Made by a program: the position numbers and the translations under genes. Shown here piece by piece: positions 31,883-42,206 of a stretch of 64,000 nucleotides of DNA. Numbering within the stretch: the stretch's first letter is position 1; the number at the start of each line of letters is the position of its first letter. The notes beneath the pieces were generated by a model, which was not told where the DNA came from, made no database searches, and saw only the letters and a list, made by a program, of their open reading frames with translations. The DNA comes from Nitrospirota bacterium (lineage in GTDB: Bacteria > Nitrospirota > Nitrospiria > Nitrospirales > Nitrospiraceae): contig JAPLLG010000007.1 of NCBI GenBank assembly GCA_026387665.1, positions 186,001-250,000 of the forward strand. The letters run 5' to 3'.

Positions 31883-33099
31883 CAGGAAGAAGGGGGAATC
31901 GGAGGTTTGACCAGCGTCATATTCTGCACTTCGGTGCCGGGATAATAATACTGAAGAATCGTCGAGAAGTGATAGCCCAGCTCGGCCAGTTCCTTGGCGC
32001 CCCACTGGCACATCCCGACGGCATGGCCCGCGCCATAGCCGGACAGCACCACGTCGCGGCCCATGGATTCGATGGCAAACTGCGTGCTGGGGATGATGGT
32101 ATACCCAACCGCTTTCCGCAGCTCTTCTCCGCGAAGGATCAATTCTCCACCGGAATGGAGAATGCGCAGCTTCGCGACTCGCCCCCCACGGCTGAACGAG
32201 ATGGGCGCCATCGTGGAGATCCTCCCCACAGAGAAACCCTGCTGCCGCAAATTCAGTTCAAGGGTGTCGACTCTGAACGAGGACTTCCATTGATAATTGG
32301 GCGACGCAAGGTCGAAGGGGCACTCCACCCCCTTGAGATAGGGATATTCCTTCAACCATACATTCATGGCATCCTCCGTCAACCCCGCGGCGGTCGAGGA
32401 AAAGGCAGCATAGATCGGCGCATCTTGATAGGTCACGACCAGGCCTCTGGTCTCTTCGACCGCGCGCAAGATCCCGGCATCGATCCCCTGCTTCCCGCGA
32501 TAGACTTGGTCTTGCACCGTAGCTGCCACGTCGTACTCACGCTTCCCGCTCAACATCTGCTGATAGAGCGCATAGGTCCTGGCTGCAACCGCCTGAGTTT
32601 TCAACATCTCCGGGTGCCAAGTCGAACTGACCTCGGCGGGAACCACCCCCTTGATGTACTCTTCAAAATCCACCAGATTGATGACGAGAAACCCCTTCCC
32701 CTTTCGCACAAGAGACACAAGGCCGCTCACCGAAATCTCCGTGCCGAAGTCGCCCGATAACACCGCCGCCCCATTAGGCTTCTTGGCAGGCCGTGGGAAG
32801 GTCAGCGTAAGACCGCTCTCTCCGCCGCCCAGCGTCAGCCGATCCGTCTGCATGAAGACGCCATTCAGCACAAACCCCGTTCCCTCTGCTGACACATGAA
32901 CCGATGCGCGCATCGCCAGACCACGGCCCTTTGCATCCGTCACCCAGAGGGAACGGTCGGCGCGGACATTGAGCTGTGCCACATCGGTCGAGAGCATGAC
33001 CCGGATCGACTGCGCCGCCTCGGCGTCAGCAACTAAACTGAACAGACAAGCCCCTGCCACAATCATGGCGCGGCACAGTCCTGTCCCTCGTTGTGTCAT
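31882..33099 (-). CDS. SpoIID/LytB-domain exported protein
   Basis: A 405-residue exported protein: a signal peptide ending near ADAEAAQS, a central region, and a SpoIID domain with KGVVPAEVSSTWHPEMLKTQ followed by AVAARTYALY and a C-terminal GHAVGMCQWGAKELAELGY. SpoIID proteins are lytic transglycosylases acting on denuded glycan; family members also occur in non-sporulating Gram-negatives. ATG 33099 overlaps the upstream stop as ATGA and is preferred over an ATG 15 bases upstream. It sits between DUF2905 and queA, in close coupling with both. Confidence 0.88.
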   Translation of the reverse strand: MTQRGTGLCRAMIVAGACLFSLVADAEAAQSIRVMLSTDVAQLNVRADRSLWVTDAKGRGLAMRASVHVSAEGTGFVLNGVFMQTDRLTLGGGESGLTLTFPRPAKKPNGAAVLSGDFGTEISVSGLVSLVRKGKGFLVINLVDFEEYIKGVVPAEVSSTWHPEMLKTQAVAARTYALYQQMLSGKREYDVAATVQDQVYRGKQGIDAGILRAVEETRGLVVTYQDAPIYAAFSSTAAGLTEDAMNVWLKEYPYLKGVECPFDLASPNYQWKSSFRVDTLELNLRQQGFSVGRISTMAPISFSRGGRVAKLRILHSGGELILRGEELRKAVGYTIIPSTQFAIESMGRDVVLSGYGAGHAVGMCQWGAKELAELGYHFSTILQYYYPGTEVQNMTLVKPPIPPSS

Positions 33100-33350
33100 C
33101 GGCGAAAGATCCATGTGATGAAATAGAATACCAGACTGAAAATGATACTGAGAAGCAGGCTGGTGGCAAGGGGAAATGAGAAGCTGAAGTTGTCTCTCCG
33201 AATGGAGATGTCGCCTGGCAGCTTACCGAACCAGCCCAGGAGATGCCCCACTCCGGGAACGCGATTTGCCATCAGCAATAGCACACCGACCAGGGCCACA
33301 CAGAGCCCGATTCCGATAAAGACTTTACCGAGACTCCCCCACTCAGCCAT
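33096..33350 (-). CDS. DUF2905 membrane protein
   Basis: An 84-residue protein with two membrane helices (LGKVFIGIGLCVALVGVLLL and LLLSIIFSLVFYFITWIF) around a conserved G-W-F-G-K-L-P-G-D-I-S-I-R-R-D-N-F segment, which is the DUF2905 signature. The function is unknown. ATG 33350 shares a base with the asd stop (TGATG), so the gene is coupled to asd and, by ATGA, to the spoIID-like gene. Confidence 0.88.
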   Translation of the reverse strand: MAEWGSLGKVFIGIGLCVALVGVLLLMANRVPGVGHLLGWFGKLPGDISIRRDNFSFSFPLATSLLLSIIFSLVFYFITWIFRR

Positions 33351-34366
33351 CAGCCTTTGGTCAAATGTTCTGCGATTTGTACCGCATTGAGGGCGGCCCC
33401 TTTGCGCAAATTGTCCGCCACCACCCATAGATTCAGACCGTTCGAGATCGACTCGTCTTCACGAATACGGCCGACGTAGACCTCGTCCTTCCCCGCAACC
33501 TCCAGCGGCATCGGATAGATCTTATGTGCCGGATCGTCGTAGAGCAGCACGCCTGGCGCAGTCGAGAGAATCGCGCGGGCCTCGTTGACCGTGAGCTTCC
33601 GCTCCGTCTCGATGTTGATGGCTTCCGAATGGCCGACATAGACAGGGACCCGCACCGTCGTCGCCGTCACATGGATCGACTGGTCGCCCATGATCTTTCT
33701 GGTCTCATCGACCATCTTCATCTCTTCCTTCGTATAACCGGACGGAAGAAAGTCGTCGATCTGCGGCAAGCAGTTGAAGGCGATTTGATAGGGATAGACC
33801 TTGGGATCTGGCTGCTTGAAGCTGAGCAAGTCCTGGCACTGCGCCATCAGCTCATCCATGGCGTCTTTCCCCGTGCCGGACACGGACTGAAAGGTCGTGA
33901 CGACAATCCGCTTAATCCTGGCCTTATCATGCAGGGGTTTCAGCGCCACGACCATTTGAATCGTGGAACAGTTCGGGTTCGCGATGATGCCCTTATGCCG
34001 TTGGATGTCGTGCGCATTCACTTCTGGCACCACGAGCGGCACCTCCGGTGTCATCCGCCAGGCGGCGCTATTATCGATCACCACAGCCCCGGCCTTCACC
34101 GCGATCGGCGAAAACTCCCGACTGAGATCCGCCCCGGCGGAAAAGAGCGCGATGTCTACGCCGGCGAACGAGTCCTTCGTCAAGACCTCGATCGGCACCT
34201 CGTTTCCGTCGAACGTCACCATCCCGCCGGCAGAACGAGTGGAGGCGAGGGGAACCAAACGTGAGACAGGGAACTTTCGTTCCTCAAGCACCTCGATCAT
34301 TTCGGTCCCGACTGCCCCGGTTGCACCGACGATCGCCACGACATAGCCTGTTTTCTTTTTCAACAT
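33350..34366 (-). CDS. asd: Aspartate-semialdehyde dehydrogenase
   Basis: A 338-residue enzyme making aspartate semialdehyde, the branch point to lysine/diaminopimelate, threonine and methionine. N-terminal NADP motif VAIVGATGAVGTEMIEVLEE; catalytic Cys in NPNCSTIQMVVALKPL; later VSGTGKDAMDEL and the VPVYVGHSEAINIETE region with the substrate-binding/base residues. Normal length. It is the gene after the NHL-repeat protein in the leu cluster and is translationally coupled to DUF2905. Confidence 0.97.
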   Translation of the reverse strand: MLKKKTGYVVAIVGATGAVGTEMIEVLEERKFPVSRLVPLASTRSAGGMVTFDGNEVPIEVLTKDSFAGVDIALFSAGADLSREFSPIAVKAGAVVIDNSAAWRMTPEVPLVVPEVNAHDIQRHKGIIANPNCSTIQMVVALKPLHDKARIKRIVVTTFQSVSGTGKDAMDELMAQCQDLLSFKQPDPKVYPYQIAFNCLPQIDDFLPSGYTKEEMKMVDETRKIMGDQSIHVTATTVRVPVYVGHSEAINIETERKLTVNEARAILSTAPGVLLYDDPAHKIYPMPLEVAGKDEVYVGRIREDESISNGLNLWVVADNLRKGAALNAVQIAEHLTKG

Positions 34367-34381
34367 AAGCCTTAATCCTAC

Positions 34382-35590
34382 CTACAGCGAGATCTCACGA
34401 ATACGATGATTGAAGGTATCGGCCACGAGCAGATGCCCGGATCGATCCATCACGATTCCAAACGGATAACTCAAACTGGCATCACGGGCCGCTCCCCCAT
34501 CGCCCCCGTAACTGGCCACACCGACACCGGCGATACGCTCAATCAGCTTGGTGGTCCGATCCCATCGCCGCACCAGATGGTTATCCGAGTCGGTGAAAAA
34601 GATATTCCCATCCCCATCCAACGCCATGCCAGATGGCCGGGAGAGACTGTTGCTGGGCGGTTCATCCGGCCCCTGATGTCGATATTCACCGCCGCCTCCC
34701 ACCACCGTCCGAATGAAACCGGTGACGGGATCAACGGCCCGAATCCTTCCGCTGAAGCTATCGGCGATGAACAGGGTGCCGTCCGACGCGAGAGCCAATC
34801 CGCCGGGACCGGCCAAACCGGTTTCCGTCGCAACCATGCCATCTCCATTATACGCAGCCGTGCCTGTTCCTGCGACCGTGCGAATCATCCCGGTGGCCAA
34901 ATCCACCGCCCTCACTCGGTTGTTGCTCTGGTCGGCAATATAGAGGACCCCGCCGTCACTCACCACCAGGGCAGCCGGCTCATTCAACCCAGCCTCGACA
35001 GCCAAACCTCCGTCACCGGAATAGCGAGGCAGCCCCACCCCGGCGACGGTCGTGATCACCCCCGTGATCGCATCCACACGCCGCACCCGATGGTTCAGCG
35101 TGTCCGCAATGTAGAGATGCCCGGCCCGATCGACGGCCACCGCGGTCGGAAAATTCAACAATGCTTGATCGGCAGGGCCACCGTCGCCGCTGAACCGTTT
35201 GGCCGGCGCGGTCCCAGCCACCACATACCGAACGGTCCCGCTCAAATCAGTCTGTTGCGTAAAGGCATGTGATGCGACCGAATGGCTTTCTGCGAATGGA
35301 TCGTTCTCCACTCCATCCGTCACGGGAGTTGGCGCAATTGGCGCTGCGACTGGCTCAACTCCCTGAATGAAGCCCGCAACCGTGCTGATGCAGTTGGTCT
35401 TCCGGTCGATCTTCCGGACGACGTGATTCTCAGAGTCGGCGATGAACAGGTTGCCCTCTGCATCGAGCGTGAGACTCTTCGGCTCATTCAGGCAGGCAGC
35501 GAGAGCCGCCCCTCCGTCACCAGACCAGCCGGAGTCGCCGGTGCCAGCCAGGGTCTTGATCTCAACTGCTGTGAGGTTCGTACTCATCAA
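34382..35590 (-). CDS. NHL-repeat beta-propeller protein
   Basis: A 402-residue protein built of about six repeats of the form 'G-D-G-G-x-A...L-x-x-P-x-x-L-x-x-D...G-x-L-x-I-A-D-x-x-N-x-x-V-R-x-I/V-D', for example NLFIADSENHVVRKID, HLYIADTLNHRVRRVD and VLYIADQSNNRVRAVD. These NHL blades form a propeller, usually a binding platform. No signal peptide is visible, so it may be cytoplasmic. It lies between leuB and asd (15 bases each side), so it is co-transcribed with amino-acid genes; the reason is not known. Confidence 0.85.
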   Translation of the reverse strand: MMSTNLTAVEIKTLAGTGDSGWSGDGGAALAACLNEPKSLTLDAEGNLFIADSENHVVRKIDRKTNCISTVAGFIQGVEPVAAPIAPTPVTDGVENDPFAESHSVASHAFTQQTDLSGTVRYVVAGTAPAKRFSGDGGPADQALLNFPTAVAVDRAGHLYIADTLNHRVRRVDAITGVITTVAGVGLPRYSGDGGLAVEAGLNEPAALVVSDGGVLYIADQSNNRVRAVDLATGMIRTVAGTGTAAYNGDGMVATETGLAGPGGLALASDGTLFIADSFSGRIRAVDPVTGFIRTVVGGGGEYRHQGPDEPPSNSLSRPSGMALDGDGNIFFTDSDNHLVRRWDRTTKLIERIAGVGVASYGGDGGAARDASLSYPFGIVMDRSGHLLVADTFNHRIREISL

Positions 35591-35605
35591 CTTCGACAGG
35601 CCTAG

Positions 35606-36679
35606 CTAGTTCAGATTTCGCAGAATGGCCTCGCCCATTTCCGTCGTACCGACGAGGCGAGTCCCGGGGCTATGAATATCTTTCGTGCGATAACCGAGCT
35701 CGAGGGTCTTTACGATCGCCTGCTCGATGGCCTCCGCTTCCTTGTCCAACTTGAACGCATAGGACAACAGCATGGCAGCCGAGGCAATCGTCGCAATAGG
35801 ATTCGCCACATTCTTCCCGGCAATGTCCGGCGCGCTACCATGAATCGGCTCGAACAATCCGACTTTCGCGCCAATACTGGCCGATGGCAACATGCCGATG
35901 GAGCCGGTCAACATCGCCGCTTCATCGCTCAGAATGTCGCCGAAGATATTATTACAAAGCATCACATCGAACTGCTTCGGGTTGCGCACGAGCTGCATCG
36001 CTGCATTGTCGACATAGATATGGCTCAACTCCACACCTTGATAATCTTTATGGGTCTCGATGACCACACGACGCCAGAGCTCGGACGATTCCAGCACATT
36101 CGCCTTATCGACGGACATCACTTTATTCCGACGTTTTCTCGCCGCCTCAAATGCCACTTTCGCAATCCGTTGGATTTCTTCCGTGGTATAGACCTCGGTA
36201 TTGAATCCTCGCTCGCTCCCGTTCGGCAGCTTCTCGATCCCTTTGGGTTTCCCGAAATAGATACCGCCGGTCAATTCACGAATGACGAGGATGTCGATCC
36301 CTTCGATCACCTCACGCTTCAACGTAGAGGCATCGGCCAACATCGGGTATAACTTTGCCGGGCGTAAATTCGCGTAGAGGCCCAGATGCTCGCGCAATCC
36401 CAATAAAGCTCGCTCCGGACGCAAGCTATATTCCAACCCCTCCCACTTGGGACCGCCGACCGCACCAAGCAACACGGCATCGCTCTGCTTGGCCAAGGTC
36501 AGGGTCTCCTGAGGAAGCGGCACCCCCACTTTATCGATAGCCTGCCCGCCGACATCGCCGGAAACGAACTCGAACTGGTGCTGGAACTTCTCGGCGACAG
36601 CCTTCAGTACTTTCACCGCTTCAGGCACGATCTCCCGACCCACTCCATCACCAGCTAATACGGCAATCTTCGCCTTCAC
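35606..36679 (-). CDS. leuB: 3-isopropylmalate dehydrogenase
   Basis: A 357-residue NAD-dependent decarboxylating dehydrogenase, the third step of leucine synthesis. It has the family start [20 protein letters not shown], the substrate arginines in [20 protein letters not shown], and the metal/NAD region [20 protein letters not shown] and [18 protein letters not shown]. It lies 41 bases after a small cupin gene and downstream of leuA. leuC and leuD are not in the window. Confidence 0.97.
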   Translation of the reverse strand: MKAKIAVLAGDGVGREIVPEAVKVLKAVAEKFQHQFEFVSGDVGGQAIDKVGVPLPQETLTLAKQSDAVLLGAVGGPKWEGLEYSLRPERALLGLREHLGLYANLRPAKLYPMLADASTLKREVIEGIDILVIRELTGGIYFGKPKGIEKLPNGSERGFNTEVYTTEEIQRIAKVAFEAARKRRNKVMSVDKANVLESSELWRRVVIETHKDYQGVELSHIYVDNAAMQLVRNPKQFDVMLCNNIFGDILSDEAAMLTGSIGMLPSASIGAKVGLFEPIHGSAPDIAGKNVANPIATIASAAMLLSYAFKLDKEAEAIEQAIVKTLELGYRTKDIHSPGTRLVGTTEMGEAILRNLN

Positions 36680-36720
36680 AGACCACTCTCCCTCTTTGTA
36701 AGTGATGACCGCACAGACCT

Positions 36721-37149
36721 CTACTCCAGGACGTCCTCATCCTCCAGCCGCCAAGCTGGATCGACCAAACAGAGGAACTCGATGGCAGTGGATCCGCTAT
36801 TTTCTAGAGACTGCTTGCCTCCGGGAGGCACATAGACGACGGAGCCAGGTCCCACCGAGACGACCGAGTCATCCACAGTCAATCGCCCAGATCCGGCAAT
36901 AATGTAATAGACCTCTGAGGATGTCAGCCTGTGCCATTTCGAGCGAGCGCCGGGAGCCAAGGTCCCCTGCACCAGACTATACCCAACCGCGAGCGGTTGT
37001 TTGGCCGGATGCAGCAACTCCCGTAAGACAGTATGGTCGCCGGCCAGAAACTCCGGCCGATCTGCCAGGGTGACATGAACCACGGAGTGCCTCCCAGCCA
37101 ACAATATGTTCCCGCCCCAGGCTTGAGCCGGTGACTCTACCGTGGCCAC
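36721..37149 (-). CDS. Small cupin-domain protein
   Basis: A 142-residue single-domain cupin. The first motif is degenerate ([27 protein letters not shown] without the full G(x)5HxH), and the second is [21 protein letters not shown]. It resembles phosphomannose-isomerase-like cupins. Bound metal and function are unknown. It is five bases after leuA and 41 before leuB, so it is made with the leucine enzymes; a link to leucine synthesis is inference from position only. Confidence 0.8.
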   Translation of the reverse strand: MATVESPAQAWGGNILLAGRHSVVHVTLADRPEFLAGDHTVLRELLHPAKQPLAVGYSLVQGTLAPGARSKWHRLTSSEVYYIIAGSGRLTVDDSVVSVGPGSVVYVPPGGKQSLENSGSTAIEFLCLVDPAWRLEDEDVLE

Positions 37150-37154
37150 TTTCG

Positions 37155-38702
37155 CTAAATCAAGTTCACCTTCTGCTCGCCCTGCGCCTGTTTTCCCGCC
37201 AAGTAGGAGAGCTTGTTCAGTGCGTTCAGATAGGCCCGCGCCGAGGCCATAATGATATCCGTATCTGCCCCATGCCCTGACACGGTGCGCCCCTCTTCCT
37301 GCACCCGGACCGAAACTTCGCCCTGGGCATCGGTCCCTCCCGTGATCGCCTTGACGGCATACATGAGGAGGGTGCTCTTCGTCTGCGTGATGGCGGCAAT
37401 CGTCCGATAGATAGCGTCCACCGGCCCGTCGCCGGTTCCAGTCTGCGTGACGGTGCGTCCGTCGAACTCGAGCTCGACCGTGGCGGTCGGCACCTGATCC
37501 GTCCCGCTAGCCACATGGAACGACTTCAAAGTGATCCGATCAGCCATTTTGGCCAGTTCTTCTGAGACAATGACTTCGAGATCCTCTTCGTAGATCTCTT
37601 TCTTCTGATCGGCCAGCTTCTTGAACCGCTCAAACGCGCGATTGACCTCCTCGTCCGAGAGCGTATAGCCCAACTCCACCAGCCTCTGCCGAAACGCGTG
37701 CCGCCCTGAGAGCTTCCCCATGACCATCTTGCTCTCGACCAGCCCGATCGTCTCCGGCTTCATGATTTCATAGGTCGTCTTGTCCTTCAGCAGCCCGTCC
37801 TGGTGGATGCCGGAGGTATGGGAGAAGGCGTTCGCCCCGACAATCGCCTTGTTGGGCTGCACCACCATGCCGGTGATCTTGCTGACCAATCGGCTGGTTT
37901 TCGCAATCTCTTCGGTATGAATCTTCGTATCGGCTTGATAGAAATCTTTCCTGGTCCTGAGCCCCATGACGATTTCTTCCAACGCCGTATTCCCCGCCCG
38001 TTCGCCGATTCCGTTGATCGTGCATTCAACCTGGCCCGCCCCTTCGTACACCGCCGCCAAACTGTTCCCTACGGCGAGGCCAAGGTCATTGTGGCAATGG
38101 ACGGAGATCACCGCCTGCGAACTGTTCGACACCTGTTCGCGAATGCCGCGAATGAGCTTGCCAAATTCCTGCGGCACCGCATAGCCGACTGTATCGGGGA
38201 TATTGATCGTCCCGGCTCCCGCGGCAATCACCGCCTCGATCACTTCATAGAGGTAGGCGGGGTCGGAACGGCTGGCATCCATGGGCGAGAATTCCACATC
38301 GTCCACGTAGCCCCTCGCCCGTTGCACCATCTCGACCGCGCGCTTCTTCGCCTCGTCGCGCGTCATTCTGAACTGGTGCTTCAAATGGATATCCGACGTC
38401 GAGAGAAACGTATGGATGCGGACCTTAGGCGCCCCCTTCAAGGCCTCCCAGGCCCGATCGATATCCTCCGGCCTTGCCCGCGCCAAGCTGCAAATCGTCG
38501 GCCCCTCGACCTCCTGCGCGATCCGCCGCACCGCTTCAAAATCTCCAGGCGAACTGTAGGCAAACCCCGCTTCGATGATATCCACCCCCAAGCGAGCCAG
38601 CTGCTTCGCCACCATGATCTTCTCTTCCACATTCATGCTGGCGCCAGGCGATTGCTCGCCATCGCGCAGAGTCGTATCGAAAATTCTGATCATCCTGGTC
38701 AT
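37155..38702 (-). CDS. leuA: 2-isopropylmalate synthase
   Basis: A 515-residue LeuA that condenses acetyl-CoA with 2-oxoisovalerate, the committed step to leucine. The HMGL-like barrel shows [16 protein letters not shown] and the metal-binding [32 protein letters not shown] precedes the C-terminal dimer domain that binds leucine (residues about 390-510). ATG 38702 has GGGGGA upstream; the longer frame enters a palindromic repeat. A T-box riboswitch at 38855-39110 precedes it, so expression probably answers to uncharged tRNA-Leu in addition to enzyme feedback. Confidence 0.97.
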   Translation of the reverse strand: MTRMIRIFDTTLRDGEQSPGASMNVEEKIMVAKQLARLGVDIIEAGFAYSSPGDFEAVRRIAQEVEGPTICSLARARPEDIDRAWEALKGAPKVRIHTFLSTSDIHLKHQFRMTRDEAKKRAVEMVQRARGYVDDVEFSPMDASRSDPAYLYEVIEAVIAAGAGTINIPDTVGYAVPQEFGKLIRGIREQVSNSSQAVISVHCHNDLGLAVGNSLAAVYEGAGQVECTINGIGERAGNTALEEIVMGLRTRKDFYQADTKIHTEEIAKTSRLVSKITGMVVQPNKAIVGANAFSHTSGIHQDGLLKDKTTYEIMKPETIGLVESKMVMGKLSGRHAFRQRLVELGYTLSDEEVNRAFERFKKLADQKKEIYEEDLEVIVSEELAKMADRITLKSFHVASGTDQVPTATVELEFDGRTVTQTGTGDGPVDAIYRTIAAITQTKSTLLMYAVKAITGGTDAQGEVSVRVQEEGRTVSGHGADTDIIMASARAYLNALNKLSYLAGKQAQGEQKVNLI

Positions 38703-38729
38703 GGTTTCCCCCTTCTCCCTATCGCTTTG

Positions 38730-38852
38730 AGGCTGCTCAAAGCGGTTGTCCAGCAAGGCCGCAGGCGATTCGAAACCGGAGGCGTACCCTCAGGGGTACG
38801 TTGAGGATTTCGATGAGCCGAGAACGACGCTGGCAGCCGCTTTCAGCGGCCG
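38730..38852. repeat. Palindromic repeat family B, copy 2 (inverted)
   Basis: The diverged arms (GGCTGCTCAAAGCGGTTGTC and GGCAGCCGCTTTCAGCGGCC) still pair with each other, and the centre has GGCGTACCCTCAGGGGTACG. The orientation is opposite to the copies at 8384 and 55327. It fills the space between the T-box terminator and the leuA start codon, so it lies within the leuA mRNA leader. Confidence 0.8.
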
Positions 38853-38854
38853 GC

Positions 38855-38895
38855 AAAACAAAAAGCCTCCATCCCCACGCCCAGGGACGGAGGCT
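38855..38895 (-). terminator. T-box intrinsic terminator
   Basis: Minus strand: AGCCTCCGTCCC pairs with GGGATGGAGGCT (one G-U pair) across the loop TGGGCGTG, followed by TTTTTGTTTTG. The left side of the stem starts just after the antiterminator, so the two structures exclude each other as in other T-boxes. Confidence 0.9.
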
Positions 38896-39110
38896 CGAGA
38901 AGCTCCGTGGTACCACCCTGATTCAGCTATGAACAACGTAGTGCTGCCCACAACCCTTCATTCCGCCTTATCACGGGGGCGAGACGGAATCCATTACTCG
39001 GGTTTCACGGATTCTGGCTCAGAGGCGAGTTCGGCAACGCACAGGCTGGTTTGCACCATCCACCAGCTCTCTCGATTTCTATGCGAGGTGCCTACTACTC
39101 CTCGTCGCAG
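38855..39110 (-). ncRNA. T-box riboswitch upstream of leuA
   Basis: On the minus strand the leader shows the T-box parts in order. GACGAGGAGTAGTAGG opens stem I. Its distal part has GAGAGAGCTGGTGG, then TGGTGCAAACCAGCC. A specifier-region sequence GAACTCGCCTC carries a CTC (Leu) triplet at 39027-39029. The universal antiterminator sequence AGGGTGGTACCACGG is at 38905-38919. A terminator follows. Such RNAs read through when uncharged tRNA pairs with the specifier and its CCA end with the bulge. The downstream gene is leuA, which agrees with a leucine specifier. The exact specifier needs a structural model. Confidence 0.88.
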
Positions 39111-39114
39111 CCTT

Positions 39115-39921
39115 CTAAAACTTCGATCCTGACACCGACTGCTCGGTCTTGCTCGGCGCCCGTTTCCCGGCCATCTTGGGTAGAAACCCGACGAGCCGTT
39201 CTGCCGGACCGAGCAGGGCATAGCCGGCAAAAATGACAAATAGCATGACCTGTGGCCAAGCGGCCACGAGCATGACGGCTAAAATTCCCCACACCAGATA
39301 AGTAATGTGACGACCGCCGCTAAACTTCATATCTTTAAAGCTTCGATACTTAATGGTGCTGACCATCAAGAACGACAGGGCCAACGTCATCACCAGAACG
39401 AGAATGGGCTTCACGTCCGCCGCAATCTTCATGCTGTAATGATCGAACACCACGAGCGAGGCCACGACCCCTGCCGCAGCAGGAATCGCCAAGCCAGTGA
39501 AGTACTTGCCGTCCGCCACAGCCGCTGTCGAATTAAACCGGGCCAACCGCACCGCACCCATCGCGACATAGGCAAACATCACGGCAATACCAAACGTCCC
39601 CTGTCCGCTTAGCGCCCAGGAGTACATCAAGAGGCCGGGAGCCACCCCGAACGACACCACATCGGACAACGAGTCGTACTCGAGGCCAAAATGGCTGGTG
39701 CTATTCGTCAACCGCGCAGATTTTCCATCGAGCACATCGAAGATCATCGCCACCAGAATGGCGATGGCTGCGATCAGGTAGTTCCCATTGAACACGGACA
39801 GGATCGAAAAGACGCCGCAAAAGAGATTCCCTGTCGTGAACAAATTCGGAATGAGATGCATGGCGGCTTTACGCCGCTTCCCATCTCGCCCGAACGATTG
39901 ACGAAGTCCGGTGGTTTTCAT
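39115..39921 (-). CDS. pssA: CDP-diacylglycerol-serine O-phosphatidyltransferase
   Basis: A 268-residue membrane enzyme that makes phosphatidylserine. The CDP-alcohol phosphotransferase motif is complete: DVLDGKSARLTNSTSHFG, then LEYDSLSD, with its four aspartates. About seven hydrophobic segments follow the start MHLIPNLFTTGNLFCGVFSI. It overlaps psd by ATGA, so the two steps to phosphatidylethanolamine are coupled. It ends directly before the leuA T-box. Confidence 0.95.
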   Translation of the reverse strand: MKTTGLRQSFGRDGKRRKAAMHLIPNLFTTGNLFCGVFSILSVFNGNYLIAAIAILVAMIFDVLDGKSARLTNSTSHFGLEYDSLSDVVSFGVAPGLLMYSWALSGQGTFGIAVMFAYVAMGAVRLARFNSTAAVADGKYFTGLAIPAAAGVVASLVVFDHYSMKIAADVKPILVLVMTLALSFLMVSTIKYRSFKDMKFSGGRHITYLVWGILAVMLVAAWPQVMLFVIFAGYALLGPAERLVGFLPKMAGKRAPSKTEQSVSGSKF

Positions 39922-40568
39922 CGCAGCTCTCCTAAGATGGTCTCTCCACCCTTCACCCGATCGCCGACGGCAACTGTGATCGCCGTCCCGATCGGCAGAA
40001 ACGTATCCATCCGCGACCCGAATCGAATCAACCCGTATCGTTCACCACAGACAGCCCGGGCGCCCGGCGAGATCCAACAGACGATCCGTCTCGCAATCAA
40101 CCCGGCCACCTGCACACAGAGCACCTTTGCTCCCTGCGCCGTCCTGATCATCAAAGCATTTTGCTCGTTCCGCAACGTCGCATCAGGCCTGCTGGCCACG
40201 AGAAACAAACCCGGCTGATACTGCACATCCTCGACGACCCCTTCGCAGGGGATCCGATTGATGTGCACATCGAACACGTTCAAAAATATCGTGACGCGAA
40301 TGCTGCGATCCTTGATAAATCGCGGCTCGAACTCTTCTTCGATGGCGATGACTTTTCCATCACCCGGCGCCACGATGAGACCAGGCCCTTGCGGCACCAC
40401 TCGAGCGGGATTGCGAAAAAACCAGGCGACAAAGAGCGTCAGGAGCGCCCCGCCGACCGCCGCAATAATCCCACCCAGCCATCCTGCTAGCAGTGTAACG
40501 CCAACAGCAGCCCCGATGAAGGGAATTCCTTCTTTGGCAAACGGGATGCCGACGGCACGATCTGCCAC
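39918..40568 (-). CDS. psd: Phosphatidylserine decarboxylase, Psd-A type
   Basis: A 216-residue proenzyme that converts phosphatidylserine to phosphatidylethanolamine. The short form has two hydrophobic N-terminal helices, then FRNPARVVPQGPGLIVAPGD and NVFDVHINRIPCEG with the conserved histidine. The self-cleavage site is Gly184-Ser185 (IRFGSRMD), where Ser becomes the pyruvoyl group. It overlaps pssA and follows ilvC by 14 bases, so lipid genes are embedded in a branched-chain amino-acid cluster. Confidence 0.95.
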   Translation of the reverse strand: MADRAVGIPFAKEGIPFIGAAVGVTLLAGWLGGIIAAVGGALLTLFVAWFFRNPARVVPQGPGLIVAPGDGKVIAIEEEFEPRFIKDRSIRVTIFLNVFDVHINRIPCEGVVEDVQYQPGLFLVASRPDATLRNEQNALMIRTAQGAKVLCVQVAGLIARRIVCWISPGARAVCGERYGLIRFGSRMDTFLPIGTAITVAVGDRVKGGETILGELR

Positions 40569-40582
40569 AGAAACCTCGTTTC

Positions 40583-41599
<1,017 letters not shown>

Positions 41600-41659
41600 T
41601 CACTCCTTGGGTAATAGCCGTAACAAAAAACTGTTGAGACGTTGCGTCCGGGATGACGC

Positions 41660-42184
41660 CTATTCGCGGACAGCCTTTTTCGCCGGCACGCTCGTCGCGC
41701 GAATCGACTCGCGGGCGACCGCAACACGTCCGGTCCGCGTGAGTTCTTTGATGCCGAGTGGCTGCAGCAGGTTGATGATCGCTTCGATCTTATGGGGATC
41801 GCCGGTCACCTCAATAGTATAGGTCGCCGGCGTGGAGTCGATGACATTGGCCCGGAAAATATCGGCAATCCGCAACGCTTCCGCACGATCCTCCGGCCTC
41901 GTATGCACTTTGATCAGGGCCGTCTCCCGCGAGACAAAATCGCTCTCGTTCAAATCCACAACCTTGATGACATCGATCAGCTTATTGAGCTGCTTCACGA
42001 TCTGTTCAATGATCCGGTCGTCTCCGGACGTGACGATGGTCATCTGCGACATGGAGGGATCCAGCGTCGGCGCCACCGAGAGACTTTCAATATTGAATCC
42101 GCGTCCGCTGAACAAGCCGGCGACGCGAGACAGGGACCCGAATTTATTCTCGACGGTCACCGAAATAATATGTTCCATACCCAA
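41660..42184 (-). CDS. ilvH: Acetolactate synthase small subunit
   Basis: A 174-residue regulatory subunit. The N-terminal ACT domain (VENKFGSLSRVAGLFSGRGF then NIESLSVAPT) binds valine and controls the large subunit encoded 22 bases upstream; the C-terminal domain has VDSTPATYTIEVTGDPHKIE. The length is standard for the full two-domain form. Confidence 0.96.
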   Translation of the reverse strand: MGMEHIISVTVENKFGSLSRVAGLFSGRGFNIESLSVAPTLDPSMSQMTIVTSGDDRIIEQIVKQLNKLIDVIKVVDLNESDFVSRETALIKVHTRPEDRAEALRIADIFRANVIDSTPATYTIEVTGDPHKIEAIINLLQPLGIKELTRTGRVAVARESIRATSVPAKKAVRE

Positions 42185-42206
42185 TCTGTACTCCTGCCAC
42201 CGAAAG

